A stretch of DNA of 64,000 nucleotides from Schlesneria sp. DSM 10557 (GTDB lineage Bacteria > Planctomycetota > Planctomycetia > Planctomycetales > Planctomycetaceae). Position 1 is the stretch's first letter; the number at the start of each line of letters is the position of its first letter. The position numbers and the translations under genes were made by a program. This document shows, in pieces, positions 26,898-37,300 of this stretch. The notes under the pieces are model-generated. The model was given only the letters and a program-made list of their open reading frames with translations, had not been told where the DNA came from and did no database searches. The stretch lies in contig NZ_CP124747.1 of the NCBI RefSeq assembly GCF_041860085.1, forward strand, positions 4,464,001 through 4,528,000. Direction: 5' to 3'.

Positions 26898-29087
26898 CTA
26901 GGGATCGAATCTCTTCCAGAACTCGGCATCATCGTCCGGGGCGAGCGGAAGGGATTCCTGTGTCTTTCTGGGTGAGCCAGACTTGGCTTGCGGTTGAGTC
27001 GGCGGTAGCGGCGGGGGCTTGATCTTCGGCTTCGCAGCCGATGGAGCAACAGGTTGGTTGCCGTTGGCGATCAGTTCTTTTGAGTCGGCTGTGTCGCGAA
27101 GGAAGTCCAGAAGATCCTGATCTTCAGTCACAGGAACGGCCGCCGACGAATTGCTCGCAGGCTTCACGACTGCTGTTCCATTGCCGGGACGGGTTGCTGC
27201 CGGGGTGACACTCTTTCTGGGTGCCGTAGTTGGCGGAGGTGCCGCCGGCTTGACCGTCGCCTTCTTATCCACGATTGCCGGAGACTGGCAATGGGGGCAC
27301 TTGCCACCGGCGTCGATCGGCTCGCCGCACTGATTGCACAGGGGGATCGGGCGACTGGATTCCTCGAGTTTCGTCAGGATCGATTCTGCCGGTCTGGTGA
27401 TCCTCGGAAGTGGTGCAGGGGGCGCAGCGGGCTTTCGTTCTTCCGCGAGGGGACCGATGGGAAAATCGAGATTGATCGATTCGGCCGGGGCCTGATTTGT
27501 CGCCGCGACGGCTGTCTTCTCGGGTTCAAGGCGGATGATCTCGTCAACATCCTGATCCGCGTCATGCAGGGCTGATACAACCAGATTCTCGGGTCTGACG
27601 ATCTCGGTCTGGGCCTCCTGTCCCGTCGCCTGCACCTTGGCGGCAACATGAACCCGGGCTTGCTCATCGTAGGAGATGGTGACTTCGATCTCTGTTCCTT
27701 CCGGTAGATTCTCGGGAAGCGGCTCAATCAGACAGTCGCCCAGTTCCACAAAATCGGAATCCGCCGCCGTGCCGCTTTCGACAATTCGCAGATGAACCCG
27801 CCGCTGGTTGTCTGACACCGTTCCGTACGACTGTTTGACGGATGCGGGGAGCGGTGTGTGTGCCGGAAGAATGTAGTTCGGTACGCGCTGTCCCGTTTCC
27901 TGATCCCGAATCAGAACGCCGAGCGCTCGCGCGCTGGAACTTTTCTGTTTGAATTGGGCGAGTCGGTCGAAGGCCTGAGGCTTCAGAATCGATTTGGCGA
28001 AGGAATTGTTCGTCAGCAACATGCCTGCGTAGTACGTCGCTCCATGCGCGATGGACTGATCTGGAGACAACGAAGTGTTGAGGGTTCGTCCGCTGAGATC
28101 CTTCAGCATCTTGCGAACCATCGGCATGCGCGACGACCCGCCCGTCGTCAGGACCACGTCGACCCGGGCCCAACCCATCTTTCGTTCTGCCAGAAGGTCC
28201 AGCGTCAGTTGCTTCATCCGTTCAACCAGGTCTTTGGTAAGACGCTCGAACTGTTCCACTTCGACCTGGTACGTTTTCCGTTGTCCTCCGGCGACCACCG
28301 TCATCGCGGCTTTCGGCCTCACAGAAAGACTTCTTTTGGTTTGCTCGGCCTCCATCGCCAGTGCCTGAGCACTCTCACGATCCTTCATCGGATCGACACC
28401 GAATTCTTTGTGAAACTGCTTACCGATGGCCGTTTCCAGCGCGCGGTTCCAGTCGAGACCTCCCAGATGCAGATCCCCGCCGCTGGCGATCACGCTGACT
28501 TCGTTCGGCTGATACTTGACCAGCGAAAGATCAAACGTGCCGCCACCCAGATCGACCACCATGACGGTCTGACTGGTGGCGAGTTCCGTAAACCAGATTC
28601 CTTCGGTTCCGAGCACGAAGCACAAGGCGGCTGCAACGGGTTCGTTAATAATGTCGACGTGCGTCAGCCCGGCACGCTTCCCTGCTTCGGCGGTGGCCTG
28701 CCTCTGCACATCGCTGAACTGAGCGGGAACCGTAATGACGGCACTCGTGATATTGCCGAGTTTCTCGCGAGCAGAATCGAGCAGTGATTTCAGAATGAGC
28801 GTGCTGACATCGACGGGTGAGTAGCTTTTCCCGGCGATCTTCCAGCGGTGAGTGGGGCTGCCCATATACCGTTTTGCATGTACGATCACTCGATCGGGAT
28901 GCCGAATGGAATTGCGCAGGGCTTCGGTGCCGACGATGGCCTCGTTACCGTCGAAGAAGACCGCCGAAGCAGTCGAAAGTTCGCCATCTTTATTGGGGAT
29001 CGAAACCGGTTCGCCGTGCTCGTTCAAATAGGCAATACATGAGTATGTTGTACCCAAGTCGATGCCGACGGCGTGTGTCGGATTCAT
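26898..29087 (-). CDS. Hsp70-like chaperone with zinc-ribbon and disordered tail
   Basis: The 729-residue product starts AVGIDLGTTYSCIAYLNEHG, the phosphate-1 loop of Hsp70. VMVVDLGGGTFDLSLVKY (phosphate 2) and LTTGGSSRMPMVRKML (adenosine site) follow, giving a complete nucleotide-binding domain to ~residue 385. A shortened substrate-binding beta domain follows to ~510. The usual helical lid is missing. Instead there is a Pro/Ala-rich tail with one zinc ribbon near 582-600 (CNQCGEPIDAGGKCPHC) and an end unlike the EEVD-type ends of Hsp70. It is not the housekeeping DnaK: no grpE or dnaJ lies nearby. It is likely a cytoplasmic ATP-driven chaperone for a specific client; the ribbon may recruit it. 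Confidence 0.9.
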   Translation of the reverse strand: MNPTHAVGIDLGTTYSCIAYLNEHGEPVSIPNKDGELSTASAVFFDGNEAIVGTEALRNSIRHPDRVIVHAKRYMGSPTHRWKIAGKSYSPVDVSTLILKSLLDSAREKLGNITSAVITVPAQFSDVQRQATAEAGKRAGLTHVDIINEPVAAALCFVLGTEGIWFTELATSQTVMVVDLGGGTFDLSLVKYQPNEVSVIASGGDLHLGGLDWNRALETAIGKQFHKEFGVDPMKDRESAQALAMEAEQTKRSLSVRPKAAMTVVAGGQRKTYQVEVEQFERLTKDLVERMKQLTLDLLAERKMGWARVDVVLTTGGSSRMPMVRKMLKDLSGRTLNTSLSPDQSIAHGATYYAGMLLTNNSFAKSILKPQAFDRLAQFKQKSSSARALGVLIRDQETGQRVPNYILPAHTPLPASVKQSYGTVSDNQRRVHLRIVESGTAADSDFVELGDCLIEPLPENLPEGTEIEVTISYDEQARVHVAAKVQATGQEAQTEIVRPENLVVSALHDADQDVDEIIRLEPEKTAVAATNQAPAESINLDFPIGPLAEERKPAAPPAPLPRITRPAESILTKLEESSRPIPLCNQCGEPIDAGGKCPHCQSPAIVDKKATVKPAAPPPTTAPRKSVTPAATRPGNGTAVVKPASNSSAAVPVTEDQDLLDFLRDTADSKELIANGNQPVAPSAAKPKIKPPPLPPTQPQAKSGSPRKTQESLPLAPDDDAEFWKRFDP

Positions 29088-29303
29088 ATGTCGCTGCTCT
29101 TCAAGATAGGGGCGTTCGGTGCTGGCGAAACTCGTCGGGCCGAGAAGTGCTCGTTCCGCTCAAGGATTTGATTTTACGCTGACCTAAGAGACCTGTTGGA
29201 AGGGATGTCTAATTTCAAAGGCTCCTCGCGGAACAGCGGCGCATCGAAATCGTCTGAAGTTATGGTAACATTGCATTTTGGCGTCCGCTACAGGGGATTT
29301 TTC

Positions 29304-30488
29304 ATGGAACGGCCATCGGAAGCACGAACGCTTCTTCTGATTCTTCCCGTGCTGCTTGTGCTGGTTGCCTCGGCATACGGTCAGACCGATTCGACCGCGG
29401 GACTCACTTCGTCCGTCGAATGGCTCACGGGAGCCCGCTATCGACAGGAGCTCGAACAGCCCTTTTCCGGTAGCTGGACGAGTGTGGAATATCGAGCGCT
29501 GTTGAATGATGTCGGTGCCGATCGGCAAATCGCCATTGTGATCGATCGCAGGGTTGATCCTTCCGTGGAACTGCCGATCGACGTGACCACCGCTTCTTTG
29601 CGGACGGGGCTGCTCAGTATTGCCCGGCACGCTGATGCGGACGTGTCGTTCCCCGATAATGTGGTCTACATCGGTCCCCGGCAGGCTGCCAGAAAGCTAA
29701 GAACCCTGATCGAACAGAGAGAACTTGAGGTGCAATCCAGGGAGAGCGGGATTGCTCGTGGGCGACGTTCGGAACTATTGAAACATCAAACCTTCACGTC
29801 GCGGGATCTTGAGACTCCGCGTGAAGTGCTCGATCGATTTTCGCAGAGTGCCAGGATCACGGTTTCTAACGCTGATCTGATTCCTCACGACCTGTGGGCG
29901 GGGATGACGCTGCCCGATGTCTCGGTTATTGAGGCCCTCAGCGTCGTGCTGATCCAGTTCGATTTGACCTTCGGGTGGCGTGAACAGGGGGCGAGTATCG
30001 AACTGATGCCGGTCCCGGAAACAGTTGCCGTCGAACGCAAGCATCGGTCCCGGCAGAAGCGGGACGAAGCGCTGGAGATGATTCGTTCACAACTGCCGCG
30101 TGTCGATGCACAGCTCGTCAAAACGGACATTGTTGTCAAAGGGACTGTTGAGGATCAGGAAGCGGTCGCGGGGCTGCTCCGGGGTGAACCGGTTGGCGGC
30201 TCAACTCGCATTGAAGCTCCGAAGCCGCTGCGAGAGCAGCAATTCTCGCTGGAGGCTTCCGGGGTTCCGGTGCTCGCTCTCATGAAGAAGCTCGAGGAAT
30301 CGGCGGTGACCTTCGAATACGATGAAGGCGAGTTCCTTGCCGCGGGGATTGATCTTCAGCAGAAAGTCGAGATCAAAGTGAGGAAGGTCTCGGCAGACGA
30401 TTTCTTTAAGCAGATCTTCGATCCCATCGGGGTGCAATTTCAGATCGAGCAACTCACTGTGAAGCTGAAACCCAAGCCGCCGCAATAA
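29304..30488 (+). CDS. Exported protein with secretin/TonB short-N-terminal-like repeats
   Basis: From the ATG at 29304 (GGGGA upstream) the product has 394 residues. A signal peptide (LLLILPVLLVLVASAYGQ) is followed by small beta-alpha units resembling STN/secretin N domains: VELPIDVTTASLRTGLLSIAR, then PDVSVIEALSVVLIQFDLTF, and near the end VEIKVRKVSADDFFKQIFDPIGVQF. The repeats assign a domain type but no partner; no secretin pore gene is adjacent. An upstream ATG at 29196 would place the signal peptide 36 residues inside the protein and is rejected. It is divergent from the Hsp70-like gene and could share regulation. Confidence 0.75.
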   Translation: MERPSEARTLLLILPVLLVLVASAYGQTDSTAGLTSSVEWLTGARYRQELEQPFSGSWTSVEYRALLNDVGADRQIAIVIDRRVDPSVELPIDVTTASLRTGLLSIARHADADVSFPDNVVYIGPRQAARKLRTLIEQRELEVQSRESGIARGRRSELLKHQTFTSRDLETPREVLDRFSQSARITVSNADLIPHDLWAGMTLPDVSVIEALSVVLIQFDLTFGWREQGASIELMPVPETVAVERKHRSRQKRDEALEMIRSQLPRVDAQLVKTDIVVKGTVEDQEAVAGLLRGEPVGGSTRIEAPKPLREQQFSLEASGVPVLALMKKLEESAVTFEYDEGEFLAAGIDLQQKVEIKVRKVSADDFFKQIFDPIGVQFQIEQLTVKLKPKPPQ

Positions 30489-30541
30489 GTGAGCATCGAC
30501 TGGGAGGGAAGCAGAGGCTTGCAGACCGGATGGCCTACCGT

Positions 30542-30553
30542 GGGGGGGGGGGG
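30542..30553. repeat. Homopolymer of twelve G
   Basis: Twelve consecutive G lie in the intergenic region between convergent genes, 54 bases past the stop at 30488. Such tracts slip during replication and sequencing. It is not in a coding frame. Confidence 0.9.
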
Positions 30554-30605
30554 ACCTTTGGTTCGATCGCCCGTCGTGCCCCTGAATGTTCATTGGTCGC
30601 AACAG

Positions 30606-30646
30606 GGAAAACAAAAACCACAGCTCCGGTGAGGGACGCTGTGGTT
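30606..30646 (-). terminator. Rho-independent terminator of small secreted protein gene
   Basis: On the minus strand AACCACAGC pairs perfectly with GCTGTGGTT around a 13-base loop and is followed by TTTGTTTT. It begins 22 bases after the stop codon at 30669. Confidence 0.9.
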
Positions 30647-30668
30647 ATGTTGTTCGTATCAGACGGGA

Positions 30669-31064
30669 TCAGGACTTTTCTCGCTTGGCGACCCAGTCGC
30701 GCGTCTGGGTGGACCCGTTCCGTTCGTTTTCGGTCTTGCCGGTGATGGTGTCCCCTTCGAGTTTGCCCGAGTACTTCGTGGTGAACGAGTTACCGTTTCT
30801 CATTCGGGTCACGGAGAATGAGACGACGCCGTCTTTGAACTTGCCGTCTTCGATGTTGACTTCGTTGTTGTTACGGCCGGGCATCGATCCGGTCAGCTTG
30901 TCTCCTTCGAGCTTCAGCTTCAAAGTCACGTCACGTGACTGATTGTTCTGGGGGTTGGTGAAGGACCATTTCCAGGTACCGGTAGGATCGGCGTCCGCGG
31001 CGTTTGCCTGACCCAGAAAGCCAAAAATCGCCAGGCTGAGAATCAGTAGATCACGTCGTTGCAT
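30669..31064 (-). CDS. Small secreted beta-rich protein
   Basis: From the ATG at 31064 (AAGGAAAG upstream) the product has 131 residues. A signal peptide (LLILSLAIFGFLGQANA) is followed by a beta-rich domain: DPTGTWKWSFTNPQ, VTLKLKLEGDKLTGSMPGR, GVVSFSVTRMRNGN, and GKLEGDTITGK. The repeated G-x-L-x-G-x strands suggest a lipocalin-like or META-like barrel, common in exported planctomycete proteins, but without a ligand I can name. The gene is monocistronic, with its own terminator. A start further upstream (31136) would precede the signal peptide and lacks a ribosome site. Confidence 0.8.
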   Translation of the reverse strand: MQRRDLLILSLAIFGFLGQANAADADPTGTWKWSFTNPQNNQSRDVTLKLKLEGDKLTGSMPGRNNNEVNIEDGKFKDGVVSFSVTRMRNGNSFTTKYSGKLEGDTITGKTENERNGSTQTRDWVAKREKS

Positions 31065-31278
31065 CTGACTTTCCTTGAATGGATACACCTGTTGAATCGT
31101 CTGCCTCACTAACGGCAGACCGTCATGCGCGGGCAAGAGTTTCGTAATGATTCATTACTTTCTTACCATCGGTTGTCGAGACGCGCATTTCAAGCACTAG
31201 TCGGCGGGAACTAGGTGAAATCCAGCTGAAGTCGATGCGATGCGACAGTGTGTATCAACTGGTCAAGGTGACGATCGT

Positions 31279-32067
31279 TCAGCGTGCCCCGACGAGCCAC
31301 TCGGCCACATTCAACCAGAAGCGGTTGTAATGTTCCCAGAAGACGAAGTTACAGCCCCAGTGCGGGGCTGGATCGGAGGTGTAGGCGATCGACCGACCTT
31401 TGCCGATCTGGCCGACGGCGAGCAGCGGGTCGGTCGTGCCGGTCCAGCGGGCGATGATCTGTCCTCCCTCTTTCGGCTTGACCTGATTGTATCCCAGGAT
31501 CGGTGGGAGGGATGAGAAATCAATTCCTCTCAGGATCGGGTGGTCCGCATCGAGCACTTCCGCCGTGTAGCCTTCGGTGCTCTCGACGAGGTCTTCGTAG
31601 TCGAGGCAGGTGACGGGCAGGAGTTCACGCAGCCGGCAGCGTCCCCAGCCCCCCATGCCATGGTCTCCGCTGAAGCTTTGCCAGCCCCCGAGAAACATGA
31701 CGCCCATCCCCCCTTCTACAGCTTCGATCGTCAAGCGAATCCGATCTGGAAACGTCAGGATCTGTTTGCCGAAGCCTTCCCGCTTGAAGAAGGCGGGGGC
31801 CAGTTGAAAGTTTCGCGCCTCGACATCGGAAAAGATCACGGCGTCGTAGGACGCGAGGATCTCTTCGTATTCCCCCGGCTTGAGCATGTAAAAGTCCCAA
31901 CCGGGGACACTGGTCACCTGGTGCTCGCCGGTCGATTCAATCGCTTCTTTCAGCCACTTACCATAGTTAAAGATTTCTGTCCCTTTCACGGAGTGGTGAA
32001 AAGGAGATTCGGCGTAGACCGGCCCCAGTTGAATGGCCCAGTCGCCCACGTAGTAAATCTTTGCCAT
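31279..32067 (-). CDS. Putative glutamine amidotransferase-like domain protein
   Basis: The 262-residue product has no signal peptide. It has a class I glutamine-amidotransferase-like fold of the GATase1-like (PF07090-type) family: AKIYYVGDWAIQLGPVYAES at the start, YDAVIFSDVEARNF, GGMGVMFLGGWQSFSGDHGMGGW in place of the catalytic elbow, and DHPILRGIDF near the middle. A cysteine nucleophile is not visible at the elbow (FLGGWQSF), so amidotransferase activity is doubtful; a binding role or different chemistry is more likely. It lies downstream of the symporter and small membrane protein genes on the same strand and may be in their operon. Confidence 0.85.
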   Translation of the reverse strand: MAKIYYVGDWAIQLGPVYAESPFHHSVKGTEIFNYGKWLKEAIESTGEHQVTSVPGWDFYMLKPGEYEEILASYDAVIFSDVEARNFQLAPAFFKREGFGKQILTFPDRIRLTIEAVEGGMGVMFLGGWQSFSGDHGMGGWGRCRLRELLPVTCLDYEDLVESTEGYTAEVLDADHPILRGIDFSSLPPILGYNQVKPKEGGQIIARWTGTTDPLLAVGQIGKGRSIAYTSDPAPHWGCNFVFWEHYNRFWLNVAEWLVGAR

Positions 32068-32132
32068 GACGGTGTCGTTCCGAAAGCGTGTCTTGTCTGG
32101 ATGCGTCAGAGGGGGGGGGCGACTGCGGCGAA

Positions 32133-32360
32133 CTACTGCTCGTTTCCGGTGGCCGGTGCTTCCGGCGCATCGGGGTTGAAGTCTCCGCCGCTCAATTTTT
32201 TCAGCATCTGCTGGATATCAAACACCCCTTTGTAAGCAACGAACAAAGTGATCGTGCTGTACCAGACGAGTGTAGCGATGGCCAGCAGACTCCAGAACCA
32301 GCGATACGTTTCCATGAATGTGCTTTCATCCAGGTTCATGAGCAAGCGAGGCGGCGACAT
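32133..32360 (-). CDS. Small single-span membrane protein coupled to symporter
   Basis: The 75-residue product has one membrane helix (FWSLLAIATLVWYSTITLFVAY, ~22-43) and a polar C-terminus that contains GVFDIQQMLKKLSGGDFNP. Its ATG overlaps the stop of the symporter gene by one base (TGATG), implying coupled translation. That arrangement suggests an accessory subunit of the sodium:solute symporter, which is inference. No known family is recognised. Inner ATGs at residues 8 and 16 are possible starts. The 65-base gap after it contains a G9 run (32111-32119). Confidence 0.75.
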   Translation of the reverse strand: MSPPRLLMNLDESTFMETYRWFWSLLAIATLVWYSTITLFVAYKGVFDIQQMLKKLSGGDFNPDAPEAPATGNEQ

Positions 32361-33940
32361 CAGTTCTGTGCAGCGGGCCGGGGCTTCAGCAGCGAGAAGA
32401 GTACCATGGACACTGCGGAAAGCGCGAAGGCAGAAATTTTGGCCCGGTCCTGCGTGAATCCGTACGAATCATGCAAAGTCGCAGCCCCGCCGGGAATTGT
32501 CTTCTCCAGAACCAGATAACCGATGGGAAATGCGGCACCGACGACAATCGCGGCGGCAGCGCCCCAGTTATTGGCCCCTTTCCAGTAACAGCAGGCGATC
32601 AGCAGCACTGACATACTGGAAAGATAAACCGTTCCCGTAGTGGTCAGATAATCCCACAGGCCCCCTTCGAGTTTATAAAAGAGGCCGTAGAAGAACAGAA
32701 ATACCCCGATTGCGGCGACGATCATACGGTTAATCAGCAGACCTGTTGCTTCGGACGTTTTGCTTCGGCGGAACGGGCCGAGGATGTCGTTATAGATGAC
32801 TGCCGCCCAGGTAATCATGTAGGACGAGTCGGTCGACATATCTGCTGCCAGCATGGCCGCCACCAGCAATCCCATGAGACCGATCGGAACGAACGTGCTG
32901 AGGTAAATGGGCATCGCCTGCAACGTGGCGTTGGAGGGATCGGTTGCCCGCGACGCAAGAATGTCAGGGCTGAGCATCGCGAGTGCTGCGATCCCCCAGA
33001 TACCGGGGATCAGAAAGCGACAGACGAAGAAGAAGCTGGTGCCGATGTAGACCTTCTGTCCCGTCCACGTATCCTTTGCCGCCAGCAGTCTGGCAATCGT
33101 CGTTTGCCAGGTCAGCGTGGCTGCAATCTGAACAAACGCCTGAGCCAGCACATATTCAAAGCCAAGTTTTGGATGGATGAAAGGATTAAAGCCCCCTGCT
33201 CCATGTGTCTGTTGCACGGTGTCAATAATCTTAGTCCAGCCGACGTTCCACAGAGTCAGGTAAGTCACCGCCAGCAGGCCAAGACTCATCACAATGAATT
33301 GCAGGAAGTCGGTCACCAGCACCGAGAGCATTCCTCCCAGAATGGTGTAGATCGCCACCATCAGCAGAAGTGCCGTCATCGAGATGACGAGATACTTCTC
33401 GTTCAACCCGCTGACAAGGACCAGGAACTCTCCGCCAACTCGCAGGAAGACGCCCATGTTCAGCAGGCCACCCAACACAATCACGACGCCGGAAAGCCAG
33501 CGGATAAAGGGTCCATAACGAACTTCGAATAATTCGGGGATCGTCATCACACCAGAGTCGCGCAGCGGCTTGACGCAGAATCCGGTGACACCAATCACCA
33601 GCATGGCGAGTGCCTGCAGAATTCCGGGCGTGGACCCTGCAAAACCGTACTCATACCCCGACTGGGCTGTGTACATGCAGGTCACAATGCCGAATTCTGT
33701 GGCCGCCAGTGATGCGATCCCCAGATAGAGGTTCATTTCCCGGCCCGCAACCAGGAAGTGTTCTACCTTGCCGACATATTTCCGGACCATCAATCCGGCC
33801 GCCATCGTGACGACCAGATAGAGGCCGACAATGCTGCCATCCACCAACCAGGAAAAGTTAGTCACGTCGAATCCGTTGAAAAGAAAACAACTGAAATAAC
33901 GAACTGTGGACGGATCGGAACCCGTGAGAACAGGACCCAT
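32360..33940 (-). CDS. Sodium:solute symporter family transporter
   Basis: The 526-residue product has about thirteen hydrophobic helices and the family features of the SSS superfamily: VGLYLVVTMAAGLMVRKYVG near the start, then the FLVAGREMN loop with LYLGIASLAATEFG, and the middle segment LLVAAMLAADMSTDSSYMITWAA, which corresponds to the sodium-binding helix region. It imports an unidentified solute, such as a sugar, amino acid or carboxylate, with sodium across the inner membrane. The first 25 residues before FSWLVDG are not typical; a GTG at 33865 would give a tighter N-terminus. It is followed, with one-base overlap, by a 75-residue membrane protein. Confidence 0.92.
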   Translation of the reverse strand: MGPVLTGSDPSTVRYFSCFLFNGFDVTNFSWLVDGSIVGLYLVVTMAAGLMVRKYVGKVEHFLVAGREMNLYLGIASLAATEFGIVTCMYTAQSGYEYGFAGSTPGILQALAMLVIGVTGFCVKPLRDSGVMTIPELFEVRYGPFIRWLSGVVIVLGGLLNMGVFLRVGGEFLVLVSGLNEKYLVISMTALLLMVAIYTILGGMLSVLVTDFLQFIVMSLGLLAVTYLTLWNVGWTKIIDTVQQTHGAGGFNPFIHPKLGFEYVLAQAFVQIAATLTWQTTIARLLAAKDTWTGQKVYIGTSFFFVCRFLIPGIWGIAALAMLSPDILASRATDPSNATLQAMPIYLSTFVPIGLMGLLVAAMLAADMSTDSSYMITWAAVIYNDILGPFRRSKTSEATGLLINRMIVAAIGVFLFFYGLFYKLEGGLWDYLTTTGTVYLSSMSVLLIACCYWKGANNWGAAAAIVVGAAFPIGYLVLEKTIPGGAATLHDSYGFTQDRAKISAFALSAVSMVLFSLLKPRPAAQN

Positions 33941-34397
33941 TTTATAGCGCGCTCATTCGACTTTCGCCATCTTCAGAAGCGTCTCAATCCCCGGACCTGC
34001 GTCCTTCCGCAACCGCCTGACAATCGTGAATCGTTCTGTTCGGATTCGGGTCTTATCTCGCTCCGGTGACGGGCTTGCTCACCGCCGCTTGAATGTCGCT
34101 CTGATTGGAACAGGTCGATCAACAGGACATGACCTCCATCGACCTGTCGCGAGTTGATCGCGTCGATTGCGTTTGAATCACACGCAAGACGGGACGTACT
34201 GCACAGGCTCACGATGAATATTGCCGGAGGTCTGATCGCCGATGGATGCGAGTGAACCGCATTCTGCAGAGCTGGCAGATGTCATTGATGTCCAGACAGG
34301 AACAACAACTCGATCGAGCGACTCTCTCGCGACGATCTGCCTCGCGACGATACGGGTGTGCTGGTTCCGTTGGCAGCGGGTATATTAGAATGCCGGT
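33941..34397. other. Divergent intergenic region, symporter and AddB-like gene
   Basis: A stretch of 457 bases without a supported gene between divergent genes. I see no convincing hairpin, repeat or promoter box. Confidence 0.4.
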
Positions 34398-37300
34398 ATG
34401 ACTCAATTCACTATCATCGCGGGTTGCGCTGGAGCGGGGAAGACCGAGAGGCTGCTGAAGACTTATGGGGCCGCACTGGAGCGGGCCCGGTCTGAGGGGC
34501 GGTTCGGGACCTGCTTGTGGCTTTCGCCGACGCAGCGAATTCAGAAATCGATCGTTCGGCAAGTTGTCGCCCGCCAGGGTGCGGTTTGCTTCTCACCGAA
34601 TATTCTGACGTTCGATCAGTTCGCACGAAAGATTCTGGAATCGGAAGGCGTGCCGGACTCGCCGATCTCGCCTGTGATGAAGCGGCTCCTAATCCGCCGG
34701 ATTGCCAGTGGCTTGCAGGATCAGGGCGAACTGCGCTACTTCCGCCCGATCGCAGGGACGACCGGTTTTCTGGATATCGTTTCCAATTTCATCAGCGAAC
34801 TGAAACGGGAAGAGATCTGGCCTGAGGAATTTGTCGCGGCCTGCCGGAAACGGAAATCCAGTTTCGCGCGGCGCGATCTGGAAATTGGACTGATTTACTC
34901 CCGCTATCAGGAACAACTTGCACAGCAGAACTGGTACGACAACGAAGGCCGCTTCTGGCTGGCTCGTAATGCGTTGGATCGGGGAGCTCGGGGTGAGTTT
35001 GCGAATGTCGGACTGGTGGTCGTCGACGGCTTCGCGGACTTTACGCAGACGCAGTATGAGATCCTGGGAATCCTGTCGAGGTGGATCGATCAGATCATTG
35101 TCGCCCTACCCGTCGAACCAACGACAACTCGTCCGAACCTGTTCTCTAAACCCTCTGCGGCAATCCAGCGGATCCGCGAGCAACTCGACGCCCAGGCGAA
35201 GTTTCAACTGGAATGGCTGTCTGCTTCAGGAGCCACAGCGAGCACAGTTGGTTCTGAGGTGGGCGCTGCTGATTCAGGAACAGGTCGAACGCAGCGGACA
35301 AAATCGGTTCAAGTCATTGCTGACCGACTGTTCTCGAACCCCCGATTCCTCCAGCCTTCATCTGAAGCAGACGGGCTCGAGATCATCGCGGCGACCGGAC
35401 CTGCATCGGAATGGGAAGGGGTTGCACACCGGATTAAGGCATTGCTCAGGTCCGGTCGTGAGGAATCGGGAACTGTCATCGATCACGGGGCCAATCCCGG
35501 TTCTGTCCAGCCGCAGGACATCGTGATCGGCCTGCGCACCATTGCCGACGACGGCCCTCGACTGAGGGACTACCTTCGGTCGGCGGGACTTCCCGTCTGG
35601 TGTGAGGCCGAGGTCCCGTTCACGGCAAGCCCGACGGTCCGCGCCGTCTCCTCGTTGCTTCAGTTAGAACTGGAAGACTGGCCTTACGAACGCCTGTTGT
35701 CGGTTTTGGATTCGAGTTTCTTTCAGCCGAACTGGCCTGAGCTGGCCTCGAACCGGGGTGTCCGCGTTGTCGCTGCTGTACTGCGTCAACTGCGGCTTGG
35801 TGGAGGACGCGAGACCATCCTGCGCGTGGTGGGACGAGCAGCCGGCGAACCCGCGTCCGACCCGGTTGCCGAAGAGCGCAGTGCCACTGCAGCGGCTCGC
35901 GTGGCTCTTCCCCTGCTGACGCGACTGTCACGAAGTCTCGACCAGTTACGGCGCTCGCACACACTTGCCGATTGGGCGGACGTCTTGGCGTCCATCGGTG
36001 AAGACCTCGGTTGGACGCGTCGTCACCTCAATGCAGATGACGCGCTTGCGGTGAGCGAATCGCGCGACTGGGACTTGCTCCAGCGGATCCTGCGAACGGC
36101 CGCCGAAGCCGATCAGAAGTTGTCAGAGGGAGGACGCGCTCGGTCGATGAAACTTCCTGAGTTCTGCGCGGAAATGAGTGACTTGCTCAGCCATGAGACG
36201 TTGAAGGCGGAAATCGAGCCGGGGGGGAGTATCCGGATCCTGGGAATGGAACAGATCCGAAATCTCGATATCCCGCACCTGTTCCTCCTGGGAATGACGG
36301 AGAACAGCTTCCCCATGAGTCGCAGCGACGACTGTCTTTTCAGCGAAGCAGAACGTCGCGAATTCAACGAACATGGCGTGATCCTGCGGCACCGGTCGAG
36401 TCATCAGGCGGACGAGATGTTCCTGTTCTACAGCGTTGTGACGCGAGCGCGAAAAAGCCTGACGCTGAGTTACCCGGCAGTCAATCTGAAGGGACAACCG
36501 GTCTTTTCGAGTCCCTATGTGACGGCGCTCACGACGTTGTTCACGAAAGGGGCGTTTGTCGAAACGTATGAAGGACAGCTGAATCCTGTACCCACCGTCG
36601 ATCGAGCATTGACTCCGACCGATGTCCGACTGGCGGCGATGGTGCAGGCCCACACAAGGCATCCCGAGCTGTTCCGCGCCGTGCTGGAGTGGGAACCTTT
36701 GCGGAAGACCGCATTTAACAGTCTCGCGGCCTGCGATGTGGCCCATCACCGATTCCATCAGCACGGATTCACTCCGTACGAGGGGCGACTGGAGCTTCCC
36801 CAAAACCAGGCGCTGCTGCAGCACCGATTCGGGTCGCGACATCAATTCAGTGCAACGGAACTCGAAGCCTACGCGAAATGCCCTTTCCAGTTCTGGCTCT
36901 CGACCGTGCTGCGAATCGCGCCGGTCGATTCACCAGAGGAAGGGACCGATTTTGCGGCACGGGGTACCTTGCTCCACGATGTCCTGGCGGAATTGCTGAA
37001 AGAAGGATTCGCCGAAGATCGCGATGCCTTGCGCAGCCGATTCCACGAGCTGGTCAGCACACAACTCGATCGACGTATTCCCGATACGGAATTGCAACGG
37101 GCTTTGATTGAGGTCGAACGGCTGATTCTGTTGCGGTGGGGAGACGCGTTCGCGGAACAGCACACCAGCTATGCGGAACAGATTGGCAACGTGTTTCGCC
37201 GGATTGAATCGCTGCCTCCGGAAATTCCGTTCGGCCGGTTGCCCGATGCCCCTGTCTCAGACGATCAGTCGAACCCTGAAATCCGGTTCGGCAATGAAGA

